DNA of 64,000 nt. Source: CBDDFN01 sp965227065. GTDB lineage: Bacteria > Pseudomonadota > Alphaproteobacteria > SPJN01. A program made the position numbers and the translations under genes. The stretch covers positions 124,001 through 188,000 of the forward strand of contig CBDDFN010000010.1 of assembly GCA_965227065.1 (NCBI GenBank), in the 5' to 3' direction. Shown in pieces: positions 34,562 to 43,655 of this stretch (its first letter is position 1; every line of letters starts with the position of its first letter). The notes below the pieces were generated by a model. The model did not search any database. It worked only from the letters and a program-made list of their open reading frames with translations, and was not told the DNA's origin.

Positions 34562-36829
34562 ATGGCCGACGAAAAGAACGAGTTTTCCGATGAAGAAGCC
34601 CTGCGTTTTCACGCGCGCGGCCGTCCCGGCAAGCTCGAGGTCGTACCGACCAAGCCGATGGCAACCCAGCGCGATTTGAGCCTGGCCTATTCGCCCGGCG
34701 TGGCCGCGCCGGTTCGCGCCATCGCAGCAGACCCCAATTGCGCCGAGGATTATACCGCGCGCGGCAATCTGGTTGCGGTGATTTCAAACGGCACCGCCAT
34801 TCTGGGGCTGGGCAATCTGGGCGCGCTCGCCTCCAAGCCCGTCATGGAAGGCAAGGCGGTGCTGTTCAAGCGCTTTGCCGATGTCGATTCCGTCGATCTT
34901 GAACTCGACACTGAAGATGTTGATGAAATGGTCAATGCCATCGCGCCTTTGGGGCCGAGCTTTGGCGGCATCAATCTTGAAGACATCAAGGCGCCTGAAT
35001 GTTTCATCATCGAACAGCGCCTGCGCGAACGCATGGATATTCCGGTCTTTCATGATGACCAGCACGGAACCGCGATCATTTCAGCCGCCGGTTTGATCAA
35101 TGCGCTTGACCTGACGGGCCGCGACATCAAGGACACCAAGATCATTGTGAACGGCGCAGGCGCCGCCGGCATTGCGTGTCTTGAACTCATCAAGGCGATG
35201 GGCCTGCCGCACGAAAACGCCATCCTGTGCGATTCCAAAGGCGTTGTGTATCAGGGCCGCGAAAACAATATGAACCAGTGGAAATCCGCCCATGCGGTCG
35301 CGACCGAGGCCCGCAGTCTGGAAGACGCGGTCAAAGGTGCCGATGTGTTTCTGGGCCTGTCGGTGAAAGGCGCGCTGACGCCCGAAATGGTGGAAAGCAT
35401 GGCCGACAAGCCGATCATTTTCGCCATGGCCAATCCTGATCCTGAAATCACACCTGAAGAGGCGCGCGCCGTGCGCTCCGACGTGATTGTCGCGACCGGC
35501 CGGTCGGACTATCCCAACCAGGTCAATAATGTTCTGGGCTTTCCCTACATCTTCCGGGGCGCGCTTGATGTCCGCGCGCGCACCATCAATGAAGAAATGA
35601 AGATTGCCGCCGCCCGCGCATTGGCGGAACTGGCGCGCGAGGATGTGCCGGACGAGGTGGCCGCCGCCTATCGCGGCCAGCGTCCGCGCTATGGCGCGAA
35701 CTATATTATTCCGGTGCCGTTTGATCCGCGCCTGATCAGCAAGGTTCCGCCTGCGGTGGCCAAGGCGGCCATGGATACCGGTGTGGCGCGCAAGCCCATT
35801 GTTGATCTGGAAGGCTACGCCAAGACCCTGTCGGCCAAGCTTGACCCCACCGCAGATTCGCTTGAGCTGATTTTCGACAAGGTCCGGCAGAACCCCAAAC
35901 GGCTGGTGTTTGCCGAGGGCGAGGAAGAGCGCGCCATTCGCGCAGCCTTGTCCTATCGCGATCTGGGCTTGGGGGAACCGATCCTGATCGGCCGCGAAGA
36001 AGTGGTGCGCGAGCGCATTGATCAGTTGGGCCTCAAAGCCGCCCATGATCTGCAAATCACCAATGCGCGCCTGTCGCCCAACAATGACCGCTATACCGAC
36101 TTTTTGTATGAACGGTTGCAGCGGCGGGGCTATCTGCACCGTGATGTCGCCCGCATGGTCAACAATGACCGCAACGTCCACGGCGCTTGCATGGTCGCCC
36201 TGCATGATGCCGACGGCATGGTGACGGGCTTGACGCGCGCTTATTCCATCGCCTTTGATGAAGTCTCCCGTGTGATTGAGCCGCTCGATGGCAAGCGTGT
36301 GCTGGGGGTTTCGGTTCTGCTCGCCAAGGGCCGGACGGTCTTTATCGCCGACACCAATATTCACGAAATGCCAACGGCGGAAGAAATGGCCGATACGGCC
36401 GAAGCCGCTGCTGCTGTGGCGCGGAAATTTGGCCATGAGCCGCGGGTTGCCTTTCTGACCTATTCAACCTTCGGCACCCCGCCGACCGAGCGCACCGAAA
36501 AGGCACGCGATGCCGTCGCCATTCTGGAAGAGCGCGGGGCTGATTTTGAGTTTGAAGGCGATCTGGGGGCTGATGTGGCGCTCGACCATGATTTGCTGAC
36601 CACGCTTTATCCGTTCCAGCGCCTGTCAGGTTCGGCCAATGTGCTGATCATGCCGGCGGTTCATGCCGCCAGCATTGCATCAAAAATGCTCACCGCGCTG
36701 GGCGGGGCCACGATCATCGGCCCGCTTCTGACGGGTCTGTCGCGGCCTGTGCAGATTGCACCGATTGGCTCAACCGTGTCGGATCTGGTGAATATCGCGG
36801 CGCTGACCGCCTATGATCTGACCGATTAA
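34562..36829 (+). CDS. maeB: NADP-dependent malic enzyme with phosphotransacetylase-like domain
   Basis: Oxidatively decarboxylates malate to pyruvate. The 755 residues comprise an N-terminal malic enzyme half (DLSLAYSPGVAAPVRAIA; FHDDQHGTA; NAD(P)-fold VNGAGAAGIACLELIKAMG) and a C-terminal phosphate acetyltransferase-like domain from about 440 (LVFAEGEEERAIRAAL), which regulates rather than catalyses in known members. In S. meliloti the homologue in this gene order is tme. The ATG has GAGG seven bases before it. Its stop shares TTAA with the convergent olsB gene. Cofactor choice (NAD or NADP) is inferred from context. Confidence 0.94.
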   Translation: MADEKNEFSDEEALRFHARGRPGKLEVVPTKPMATQRDLSLAYSPGVAAPVRAIAADPNCAEDYTARGNLVAVISNGTAILGLGNLGALASKPVMEGKAVLFKRFADVDSVDLELDTEDVDEMVNAIAPLGPSFGGINLEDIKAPECFIIEQRLRERMDIPVFHDDQHGTAIISAAGLINALDLTGRDIKDTKIIVNGAGAAGIACLELIKAMGLPHENAILCDSKGVVYQGRENNMNQWKSAHAVATEARSLEDAVKGADVFLGLSVKGALTPEMVESMADKPIIFAMANPDPEITPEEARAVRSDVIVATGRSDYPNQVNNVLGFPYIFRGALDVRARTINEEMKIAAARALAELAREDVPDEVAAAYRGQRPRYGANYIIPVPFDPRLISKVPPAVAKAAMDTGVARKPIVDLEGYAKTLSAKLDPTADSLELIFDKVRQNPKRLVFAEGEEERAIRAALSYRDLGLGEPILIGREEVVRERIDQLGLKAAHDLQITNARLSPNNDRYTDFLYERLQRRGYLHRDVARMVNNDRNVHGACMVALHDADGMVTGLTRAYSIAFDEVSRVIEPLDGKRVLGVSVLLAKGRTVFIADTNIHEMPTAEEMADTAEAAAAVARKFGHEPRVAFLTYSTFGTPPTERTEKARDAVAILEERGADFEFEGDLGADVALDHDLLTTLYPFQRLSGSANVLIMPAVHAASIASKMLTALGGATIIGPLLTGLSRPVQIAPIGSTVSDLVNIAALTAYDLTD

Positions 36830-37704
36830 AGCCCGCCGGGCCCCGTGAGTTCCCTGGACTTGCCTTCCGTGTCATAGCGTTTGACATAGCGGTCGGAAAT
36901 CTTGTCGACGGGCAGGATGATAAACACGTCGGTGGTGCCGAATTGATGATCCACCACCGCGCCATCACCGATATAGCAGCCCAGCCGCAAATAGCCCTTG
37001 ATGAGCGGCGGCAGAACTTTCATGGCCTGCTTCATCGAAATCTCATCCGCGGGCATACGGTTCATCTCGACATAAAGATGATCCAGCGCTTTGACCCGCC
37101 AATCGCCTTCGGGCTTGAAATTGTGATGCAGGAAGCTGAGCTGCAAGGCAAGCTCATCGGGGTTGGTGCCCTCAAGGCTTGCGCAGCCGAACATGCAGCC
37201 CACCTTGTGATGCAGCACATAGGCTGAAATGCCCCGCCACAAAAGCTGGATGGTCGAATTGTTGCGGTAATCCGCCCGAACGCAGGACCGGCCAAGCTCC
37301 AGAAACTGGGTATCGCGGTCCGCCCGCTTGCCCAACGCATGATCGAGCATGTGTTGAATGTCGAACTCGCCCACCGAATAGAAACCGGCATGCCGGTCGG
37401 CCACCTCCTGGCGCAACAGCCGGTAGGTGCCGACCACGCGGTCATCGCCCGACTGGCTGTTATCGATCACCAGAAGATGGTCGGTATAGGCGTCATAGGC
37501 GTCAAAGTCGCGCTCGACCGCGGCCATGTCGGCATCGGGAACCGCCGACATTTCCTTATAAAAAATCTGATAGCGCAGCGCCTGGCTCGCCCGGATTTCG
37601 CTTTCCGATTCAGCCAGCCGGACATCAAGACTGCCCATCGACGCCAAAATCTGGCCTTCAAGGCTTTCTGCCGCTCCCGATCTGTCTGTCTCGCGCTTCG
37701 TCAT
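36826..37704 (-). CDS. olsB: L-ornithine N(alpha)-acyltransferase (OlsB)
   Basis: GNAT-like enzyme that transfers a 3-hydroxyacyl chain from acyl carrier protein to ornithine, giving lyso-ornithine lipid. The 292 residues show the family blocks ALRYQIFYKEM, DHLLVID, GTYRLLRQE, FLELGRSCVRADYRN and GCMFGCASLEGTNP. Gene order (mutS, malic enzyme, olsB) is that of S. meliloti. I use the ATG at 37704, preceded by AAGG, since the longer form would begin with TTG. It would supply the OlsA-like enzyme at 18871. Confidence 0.92.
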   Translation of the reverse strand: MTKRETDRSGAAESLEGQILASMGSLDVRLAESESEIRASQALRYQIFYKEMSAVPDADMAAVERDFDAYDAYTDHLLVIDNSQSGDDRVVGTYRLLRQEVADRHAGFYSVGEFDIQHMLDHALGKRADRDTQFLELGRSCVRADYRNNSTIQLLWRGISAYVLHHKVGCMFGCASLEGTNPDELALQLSFLHHNFKPEGDWRVKALDHLYVEMNRMPADEISMKQAMKVLPPLIKGYLRLGCYIGDGAVVDHQFGTTDVFIILPVDKISDRYVKRYDTEGKSRELTGPGGL

Positions 37705-37780
37705 ACTGCCTTCAACCAAGGCCCCATCCCATTATCCATGGCGCGGAAAGGGTGCACACCATACCATCGCGGCAAGAAGG

Positions 37781-39136
37781 TCAAGCATCCGATTGCAGGG
37801 CGCGGCGTTCGCCCTCACCCACGCCGTTTCGCGTCACAAAGTAGAGCAGCACCAGGCCCGGAACCGCCGCCGCCGCCGTAATGCCGAAAAACCACGCCCA
37901 GCCGGTTGCATCGGCGATAAAACCGCTTGATGTCGACAGCAAGATCCGTCCCACCGAAGCCAATGCCGACAACAGCGCATATTGGGTCGCGGTGTAGGAG
38001 ACATTGCACAGCTTCGACAGATAGGCGACGAAGATCGCCGCCCCGATGGCGGAGGTGAAATTCTCCACCCCGATGGTGGCCACCAGGAAGGTCAGGTCGT
38101 ATCCAGCATAAGCCTGGGCGACGAACATGAAGTTCGACAAAAGCTGGATGATGCCGGCCACCCACAAAGATGCCACCAGCCCCAGCCGGTCCATCATCAT
38201 CGCGCCCGCGGTCAGCCCCAGCATGGTGGCGGCAAAGCCCCACACCTTCACCACGCTGGCAATCTCGGTATTGGTGAAACCCAGATCGCGCAGGAAGGGA
38301 TAGGTCAACATGCCCGCCAGCGCATCGCCCACCTTGAAGGCAATGATAAACAGCAGGATCAAAAGCCAGCCCCGCCGCGACATGAACTCCATGAAAGGCG
38401 CAACCACACCGGTGTACAAAAAGGCCGTCACCCGGGCGAACAGGCCGGTCAATTGCGGACGGGCCGCCAGAAAGGCCGCCACTTCAGACTGGCGTTTCTG
38501 ATCGATCAGGCTTTCGCGGTGCTCAGGCTCCGGCGAAAACAGGATGGTCACGACGCCAAGCCCCATGGCGCCGGCCATGGTGAGATAGGCCGCGTTCCAG
38601 CTGACCAGATCAGCAAGGAACAGCGCCCCGCCGCTCGCCACCAGCATGGCAATGCGGTAGCCGATCTGGAGTGCCGAGGCACCTGCGGCCTGATCTTCAT
38701 CGGGCAGATATTCGATCCGGTAGGCATCAATCACAATGTCCTGGCTGGCCGAAAAGAAAGCGAGCGATACGGCAATCGGCACCATGATTAAGAGATCAGC
38801 GGTGGGATCTTGTGTCGATAACAGCAAGATCGCGCCGATCAGCGCAAACTGACAGGCCAGGATCCAGCCCCGGCGCATGCCAAACATCCGCGTCAGCGGA
38901 AACAGCGGCAGCCGGTCCAGCAAGGGTGCCCACAAAAACTTGAACACATAAGGTGTGCCGATCGCACCGAACATGCCGACGGTCTTGATATTGACGCCGC
39001 TGTCGGACGCCCAGGCAATCAGGGTTGATCCGGTCAGCGCAAGCGGCAAGCCCGACGCAAATCCAAGCAGCAGGATGGTCGCAATCCGGCGTATCCGGGC
39101 CGGGGTCCATTGGGGTGTATCGAGCGCATCAGCCAT
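37781..39136 (-). CDS. ampG: AmpG-like MFS permease
   Basis: Major facilitator of 451 residues with 12 or more hydrophobic segments. The start region RRIATILLLGFASGLPLALTGSTL and the AFFSASQDIVIDAYRIEYL motif are typical of AmpG, which imports anhydro-muropeptides for wall recycling. The ATG chosen lies just after the comM stop; an open frame 37 codons longer would begin inside comM. Given the Bax-like hydrolase and MurJ nearby, muropeptide uptake is reasonable, but the substrate is not shown. Confidence 0.9.
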   Translation of the reverse strand: MADALDTPQWTPARIRRIATILLLGFASGLPLALTGSTLIAWASDSGVNIKTVGMFGAIGTPYVFKFLWAPLLDRLPLFPLTRMFGMRRGWILACQFALIGAILLLSTQDPTADLLIMVPIAVSLAFFSASQDIVIDAYRIEYLPDEDQAAGASALQIGYRIAMLVASGGALFLADLVSWNAAYLTMAGAMGLGVVTILFSPEPEHRESLIDQKRQSEVAAFLAARPQLTGLFARVTAFLYTGVVAPFMEFMSRRGWLLILLFIIAFKVGDALAGMLTYPFLRDLGFTNTEIASVVKVWGFAATMLGLTAGAMMMDRLGLVASLWVAGIIQLLSNFMFVAQAYAGYDLTFLVATIGVENFTSAIGAAIFVAYLSKLCNVSYTATQYALLSALASVGRILLSTSSGFIADATGWAWFFGITAAAAVPGLVLLYFVTRNGVGEGERRALQSDA

Positions 39137-39173
39137 GCCCCATATGACCGGAGCAATAAGGCGGGCGCAAGGC

Positions 39174-40682
39174 TCAACGATATTTGCGGTGACGATAGGT
39201 AACAGCCTCGGCAATATCACTTTTGGAGACTTCGGTCCGGTCGGCAAGGTCAGCCAGCGTGCGGGCCACGCGCAGCACCCGGTGATAGCCCCGCGCGGTC
39301 AGCCGCAATTTCTCCGACGCCTCGATGAGCAGCTTTTGACCGGCATCACTCAAACAAACCGTGTCTTCAAGCACCGCGCCGTCGGCCTCGGTATTGGTGG
39401 TGATCGGCGTGCCGTCATAACGTTTCTTCTGGATGGCGCGGGCGGCCGCCACCCGCGCGCCAACCTCTTGAGAGCCTTCCTTGGCTGCGGGGATGCCCAG
39501 CGCCGACGCCGGGACCGGCGGCACTTCGATCTGAATATCCATCCGGTCAAGAAGAGGGCCTGAAATCCGCTTCTGATAATCCTCGGCACACAAGGGCGCG
39601 CGCGTGCAGGATTGGGCGGGGTCCATCAAATGGCCGCAGCGGCACGGGTTCATTGCCGCAATCAACTGGAAGCGGGCGGGAAAGCTGACATGACGGTTGG
39701 CGCGGGAGACCACCGCCTCGCCGGTTTCAATCGGCTGGCGCAAACTGTCGAGCACGGGGCGGGAAAATTCCGGCAATTCATCAAGAAACAAAACCCCGCG
39801 ATGGGCCAGCGAGACCTCGCCGGGTTTGACCCGCAAGCCGCCGCCAATGAGCGCGGCCATGGAAGCGGAATGATGGGGATTACGGAAGGGCCGCACGCGC
39901 GTCATCACCGCCTCGTCGGCCACCCCGGCCATGGACCGGATCATCGCAACGTCAAGCGCCTCACGCGGATCAAGCGGCGGCAATATGCCAGGCAGACGGG
40001 CGGCCAGCATGGACTTGCCCGACCCCGGCGGACCCAGCATCAGCATGGTATGGGCGCCCGCCGCTGCCACTTCCAATGCGCGTTTGGCTTGTTCCTGACC
40101 CTTGATTTCGCGCAGATCGAGGCTTGAGGACACAGTGCCGACCATCGCTGCTTCGGGCGGCTCGATGCGCGCTTCGCCCTTTAAATGGTTCATCAGTTCA
40201 AGCACATGGCGCGCCCCCACAAGGGGCAGGTTGGGATTGGCCCAGGCTGCTTCGGGCCCGTTTTCAGCCGGGCAGATCAGCCCCCGGCCGGTTTCGGCCG
40301 CATAAAGCCCCGCGGGCAGGGCACCGGGGACCGCTGCAATCGCGCCATCAAGCGCAAGCTCCCCCATCACCACAAACCGGTCCAGTTCCACCGGGTCGAT
40401 CAGATCCATGGCGAGCATGACGCCCAAAATGATGGGAAGATCAAAATGGCTGCCCTCTTTGGGGCGGTCGGCAGGGGCCAGATTGATGGTGATGCGTTTG
40501 GGGGGAAGGGCAAGGCCCATCGAACTGAGGGCGGCGCGCACCCGTTCCTTGGCTTCTGAAACGGCTTTGTCGGGAAGGCCCACCAACATCAGATTGGGCA
40601 GGCCAGAGGCCAGCTGGACCTGTACCTCAACGGGGCGTGCGGCAATCCCGTCAAACGCCACCGTTTGCACCCGCACCGCCAT
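39174..40682 (-). CDS. comM: ComM/YifB-family Mg-chelatase-like AAA+ ATPase
   Basis: Hexameric helicase-like ATPase that promotes branch migration during uptake of DNA. The 502 residues have the N-terminal Lon-like ChlI fold (GLPNLMLVGLPDKAVSEAKERV), Walker A LGPPGSGKSMLAARLPGI, GVLFLDELPEF as Walker B, a zinc-type cysteine cluster (CRCGHLMDPAQSC), and a C-terminal Mg-chelatase helical domain. A LexA box lies 29 bases upstream; comM belongs to the SOS regulon of Caulobacter as far as I recall. No other competence gene is in the window. Confidence 0.95.
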   Translation of the reverse strand: MAVRVQTVAFDGIAARPVEVQVQLASGLPNLMLVGLPDKAVSEAKERVRAALSSMGLALPPKRITINLAPADRPKEGSHFDLPIILGVMLAMDLIDPVELDRFVVMGELALDGAIAAVPGALPAGLYAAETGRGLICPAENGPEAAWANPNLPLVGARHVLELMNHLKGEARIEPPEAAMVGTVSSSLDLREIKGQEQAKRALEVAAAGAHTMLMLGPPGSGKSMLAARLPGILPPLDPREALDVAMIRSMAGVADEAVMTRVRPFRNPHHSASMAALIGGGLRVKPGEVSLAHRGVLFLDELPEFSRPVLDSLRQPIETGEAVVSRANRHVSFPARFQLIAAMNPCRCGHLMDPAQSCTRAPLCAEDYQKRISGPLLDRMDIQIEVPPVPASALGIPAAKEGSQEVGARVAAARAIQKKRYDGTPITTNTEADGAVLEDTVCLSDAGQKLLIEASEKLRLTARGYHRVLRVARTLADLADRTEVSKSDIAEAVTYRHRKYR

Positions 40683-40688
40683 AACCGA

Positions 40689-40723
40689 TCCCCTAACGCT
40701 TCCACTGACGGAACGTTAGGGGA
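40689..40723 (-). promoter_or_regulatory. Hairpin covering the comM ribosome binding site
   Basis: Perfect 10-base arms TCCCCTAACG (40689-40698) and CGTTAGGGGA (40714-40723) enclose 15 bases. On the comM message the second arm carries AGGGGA, the ribosome binding site eight bases before the ATG, so a folded leader would hide it. The other arm overlaps the LexA box. Confidence 0.55.
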
Positions 40724-40725
40724 AC
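40711..40725 (-). promoter_or_regulatory. LexA (SOS) box upstream of comM
   Basis: The minus strand reads GTTC-CCCTAAC-GTTC, an exact GTTC-N7-GTTC match (GAAC at 40711-40714 and 40722-40725 on the plus strand). It begins 29 bases before the comM ATG, the usual operator zone. Confidence 0.7.
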
Positions 40726-40748
40726 GGGCCTGAGCTGTCCAGTCGCGA

Positions 40749-41033
40749 TTACTCGCCGGGCGCCATATGGTGTTGGTCGTCTTGCGCCTGGTGCATTTGC
40801 ACATAAACAAGCAAAAGCAACCCGGCACCACCCAGCGCCACAACAAGACCGACGACGGAGAAATTGCCGAGCGCGGCAAAGCCCAAAAGGCTTGCAATCG
40901 CACCGCCAACCACAGCGCCGCCTATACCAACAAGAATGGAAACCACGGCGGTCGCTGTATCCTCTTCAGGCATAAAGCGCCGCGCCAGAAGGCCCATGAC
41001 AAGGCCCATTGCAATCCAGGTCAGAAAACCCAT
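40749..41033 (-). CDS. GlsB/YeaQ/YmgE-type small membrane protein (1)
   Basis: A 94-residue protein with three hydrophobic segments and the glycine-rich signature AVVSILVGIGGAVVGGAIASLLGF of the transglycosylase-associated family. The basic MGLLARRFMPEED loop is typical. It ends in a His/Gln/Asp-rich tail (MHQAQDDQHHMAPGE) not found in the paralogue at 41159. The function is stress-related but undefined. Confidence 0.85.
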   Translation of the reverse strand: MGFLTWIAMGLVMGLLARRFMPEEDTATAVVSILVGIGGAVVGGAIASLLGFAALGNFSVVGLVVALGGAGLLLLVYVQMHQAQDDQHHMAPGE

Positions 41034-41158
41034 GAGGGGTACTCCTCTCGCAGAGCGCCCTTAGCCGCCTTGAGCTTAGCGGTGGATTGACTGACGAAAG
41101 ATTAATCAAATCCCGGAGACGGACACCCCATCCCCGGGACAAGCATCGTGTTCTGCAC

Positions 41159-41407
41159 TCAGCTTTTCAGCTTGCGATAGGCAAACAGCAGCAGCACAGC
41201 GCCGCCAACAGCAATCAGGAACGAGCTGATATTAAACCCGCTGACATCCCCAAAGCCGAAAAAGGTTGCAATCATGCCGCCGACAAAGGCACCCGCAACA
41301 CCGATCAGAATAGTGACAATCAGACCGCCGGGGTCTTTGCCGGGCATCACCCATTTCGCCAGCAGGCCAGCAATCAGGCCAAACACAATCCAGGACAAAA
41401 TTCCCAT
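41159..41407 (-). CDS. GlsB/YeaQ/YmgE-type small membrane protein (2)
   Basis: An 82-residue paralogue of the preceding gene: MGILSWIVFGLIAGLLAKWVMPGKDPGG then VTILIGVAGAFVGGMIATFFGFG. I choose MGILSW because GGAGG lies seven bases before that ATG; an ATG two codons upstream is closer to the same site. The two genes are separated by about 125 bases in which I see nothing certain, so they probably arose by tandem duplication long ago. Confidence 0.85.
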   Translation of the reverse strand: MGILSWIVFGLIAGLLAKWVMPGKDPGGLIVTILIGVAGAFVGGMIATFFGFGDVSGFNISSFLIAVGGAVLLLFAYRKLKS

Positions 41408-41489
41408 GAGCATCCTCCATGTTCGCGCGCCTCAACAGCGCTCGATGCGGAGCATAGCCCAAAATTCACTGACACGTGTGTAAGTTCAA

Positions 41490-42521
41490 TTACGCCTTGG
41501 CGACAGCGTGACGGCGCGGCCCGCGTGAGCGTTGCGGACCTTTCTTGGCGGTCGGCAATTCGCGCACTTCCGCGGTACGGCGGGGCGCGCCTTCGCGCAT
41601 ATGGCTTTCAAGGAAGGCCGCGCCTTTGGCGGTGGCGGCGCGCGCCTCAGGGATGGCCGAGCCAAACACATGCCACACATGGGGCATGTCGGCCCAGACG
41701 TCGAGCTCGCATTCAACGCCAGCCATGCGCAGATTGTGCGCCATGCGGCGGGCGTCATCGAGCAGAATTTCGGTTGACCCGACATGGATCAAGATCGGCG
41801 GAAAGCCCGTCGGGTCGGCATAAAGCGGCGAGGCATAAGGATGGTAGGGGTCTTCGCCGCCCAGATAGATGTCGGCGGCGCGCGGAACCGCGCCGGGATC
41901 AAACATCGGATCGGCCTTGGCATTGGTTTTCATGGACGGGCCGGTCGCGGCCAGGTCGGTCCACGGAGAGATGCAGAAGGCCGCCGCAGGCATGGGCCGG
42001 GCTTCATCGCGCAGCTTGGCAAGCAAAGCCAGTGTCAGGCCACCACCGGCACTGTCACCGGCAACGGTAATCCGGCCGGGATCAAAGCCCTGATCCAGCA
42101 GCCAATTGTAGGCGGCAAAGGCATCATCGACGGGTGCGGGGAAAGGATGTTCTGGCGCCAGCCGGTAATCCAGCATCAGCACACGGCAATGGGCTTTCGC
42201 CGCCAGCCGCCAGGCCAGGCCGCGATGGGTGTCGGCTGAGCCCAGCAAATAAGCGCCGCCATGCAGATAAAGCAGAACCGATTCCCGGTCGGAGGCGGCA
42301 ACAGAAACCCATTCGCCCGGCACGCCGCCGGCATCGACATCTTCAACCGACACAAAGTCGGGCGTTGCCGCAAAGGCTTCGAGAAACTGTTCCATGATGC
42401 TGCGCAGGCCGCCAATCGTCCGTTGTACGGGTAAGGCGTTGCTCTTCAACGCACCCATAATCGCCGGGGTCTTGATCGACCGCCGAATCAACTGACGCAA
42501 CATAAAAGCCTGTACACTCAT
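41490..42521 (-). CDS. Alpha/beta hydrolase, hormone-sensitive lipase family
   Basis: Esterase-like protein of 343 residues. The oxyanion motif LYLHGGAYLLGSADTHRG and nucleophile GDSAGGGLTLALLAKL are clear, with catalytic Asp probably near the DPTGF/LIHVGSTEILLDDA block and His in WADMPHVWHVF. No signal peptide is visible, so it is probably cytosolic. The last 25 residues are Arg/Pro/Lys-rich and unconserved. Substrate unknown. It lies downstream of gshB after 159 bases, a gap with a GTGAC/GTCAC palindrome (42555-42570). Confidence 0.88.
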   Translation of the reverse strand: MSVQAFMLRQLIRRSIKTPAIMGALKSNALPVQRTIGGLRSIMEQFLEAFAATPDFVSVEDVDAGGVPGEWVSVAASDRESVLLYLHGGAYLLGSADTHRGLAWRLAAKAHCRVLMLDYRLAPEHPFPAPVDDAFAAYNWLLDQGFDPGRITVAGDSAGGGLTLALLAKLRDEARPMPAAAFCISPWTDLAATGPSMKTNAKADPMFDPGAVPRAADIYLGGEDPYHPYASPLYADPTGFPPILIHVGSTEILLDDARRMAHNLRMAGVECELDVWADMPHVWHVFGSAIPEARAATAKGAAFLESHMREGAPRRTAEVRELPTAKKGPQRSRGPRRHAVAKA

Positions 42522-42680
42522 CCACCCACTCCGCCTGTGCGCTGCACAAAGTTCGTGACACCTCCGTCACATTGCGCGATTTGACGCATCCGGGCAACCC
42601 ATAATTGTGGTCAATTCGGCTGAATCGCTGAACGCAATCGACGGTGCGTTTCAATCAGCATTCTACATCTTAAAATGAGG

Positions 42681-43625
42681 TTATTTAAGCCGCGCTTCAA
42701 CCGCATCCCAGTACAGCGCCGCTGTATTGGTGCCGTCAAACCGTTCCAATTCCTGAATGCCGGTCGGCGAAGTCACATTGATTTCAGTAAGATAGCCGCC
42801 TATCACATCGATTCCGGCAAAGATCAGCCCACGCTCGCGCAAAACGGGGCCAATGGCCGCACAGATCTCTTTATCGCGGTCATCCAGCGCAATCGGCTCG
42901 GCCCGGCCACCCACATGCATATTCGACCGTGCATCGCCTTCGGCGGGAACCCGGTTAATCGCGCCCACCGGTTCGCCCTCGATCAGCAAGACGCGCTTGT
43001 CACCTGCGCGCACGGCCTTCAAATAGGCCTGCACCACAAAAGGTTCACGCATGGTCTGGGAAAACAGCTCAAGCAGCGCATTGATATTCTCATCATTGGG
43101 GCCCGAGCGGAACACGCCTGCGCCGCCCGCGCCATAAAGCGGTTTGATGATCACGTCGCCATGTTTGTCCCGGAAGCGGTGGATGGCGGTGGGATCGCGG
43201 GTGATCAGAGTTGGCGGGGTGAGGTCGGGAAACTGCGTGACCAGCCATTTTTCCGGCGCATTGCGAACTGCGGCAGGGTCGCTGACCACATAGGTTTCAG
43301 GATGAATGCTCTCCAGCATGTGGGTGGTGGTGATATAGGCCATGTCAAAGGGCGGGTCCTGGCGCAGCAGGATGACATCCAGATCGGCCTTGAGATCAGC
43401 CTCGCGCTCGCCCAGAACGGTGAAATGATGCCCCGCCTCGCGCTGCACGGTGACGTCGCGCCCGAACGCGGTCAGCCCCCCTGGCACATAGTTGAGCGCA
43501 TGGGGCTCATAAACAAACAGCGAATAGCCCCGCGCCTGGGCTTCCAGCATCAGCCGGAAGGTGGTGTCGCCGTTAATGTCCACATTTTCAAGCGGGTCCA
43601 TCTGGACCCCGATGCGCAGGCTCAT
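42681..43625 (-). CDS. gshB: Glutathione synthetase
   Basis: ATP-grasp enzyme joining glycine to gamma-glutamylcysteine. The 314 residues show the family order: MDPLENVDINGDTTFRLMLEAQ at the start, the ATP loop KPLYGAGGAGVFR, and the C-terminal FAGIDVIGGYLTEINVTSPTG with metal-binding residues. ATG at 43625 has GGAGAG upstream; the longer form would start with TTG. In many relatives yraN stands between rsmI and gshB; here only 30 bases do. Confidence 0.97.
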   Translation of the reverse strand: MSLRIGVQMDPLENVDINGDTTFRLMLEAQARGYSLFVYEPHALNYVPGGLTAFGRDVTVQREAGHHFTVLGEREADLKADLDVILLRQDPPFDMAYITTTHMLESIHPETYVVSDPAAVRNAPEKWLVTQFPDLTPPTLITRDPTAIHRFRDKHGDVIIKPLYGAGGAGVFRSGPNDENINALLELFSQTMREPFVVQAYLKAVRAGDKRVLLIEGEPVGAINRVPAEGDARSNMHVGGRAEPIALDDRDKEICAAIGPVLRERGLIFAGIDVIGGYLTEINVTSPTGIQELERFDGTNTAALYWDAVEARLK

Positions 43626-43655
43626 CAAACTCTCTCCTCACCAGATCGCCATGGC

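Noticed and set aside
35081..36436. A 451-codon open frame on the minus strand inside the malic enzyme gene
   Set aside because: Antisense shadow: no ribosome binding site, low-complexity His/Gly/Asp translation, and the plus strand is a full-length malic enzyme.
42555..42570. Palindrome GTGAC-N6-GTCAC before the esterase gene, first read as a CRP site
   Set aside because: The spacing does not fit TGTGA-N6-TCACA, and no clear promoter lies beside it. Kept only as a remark.
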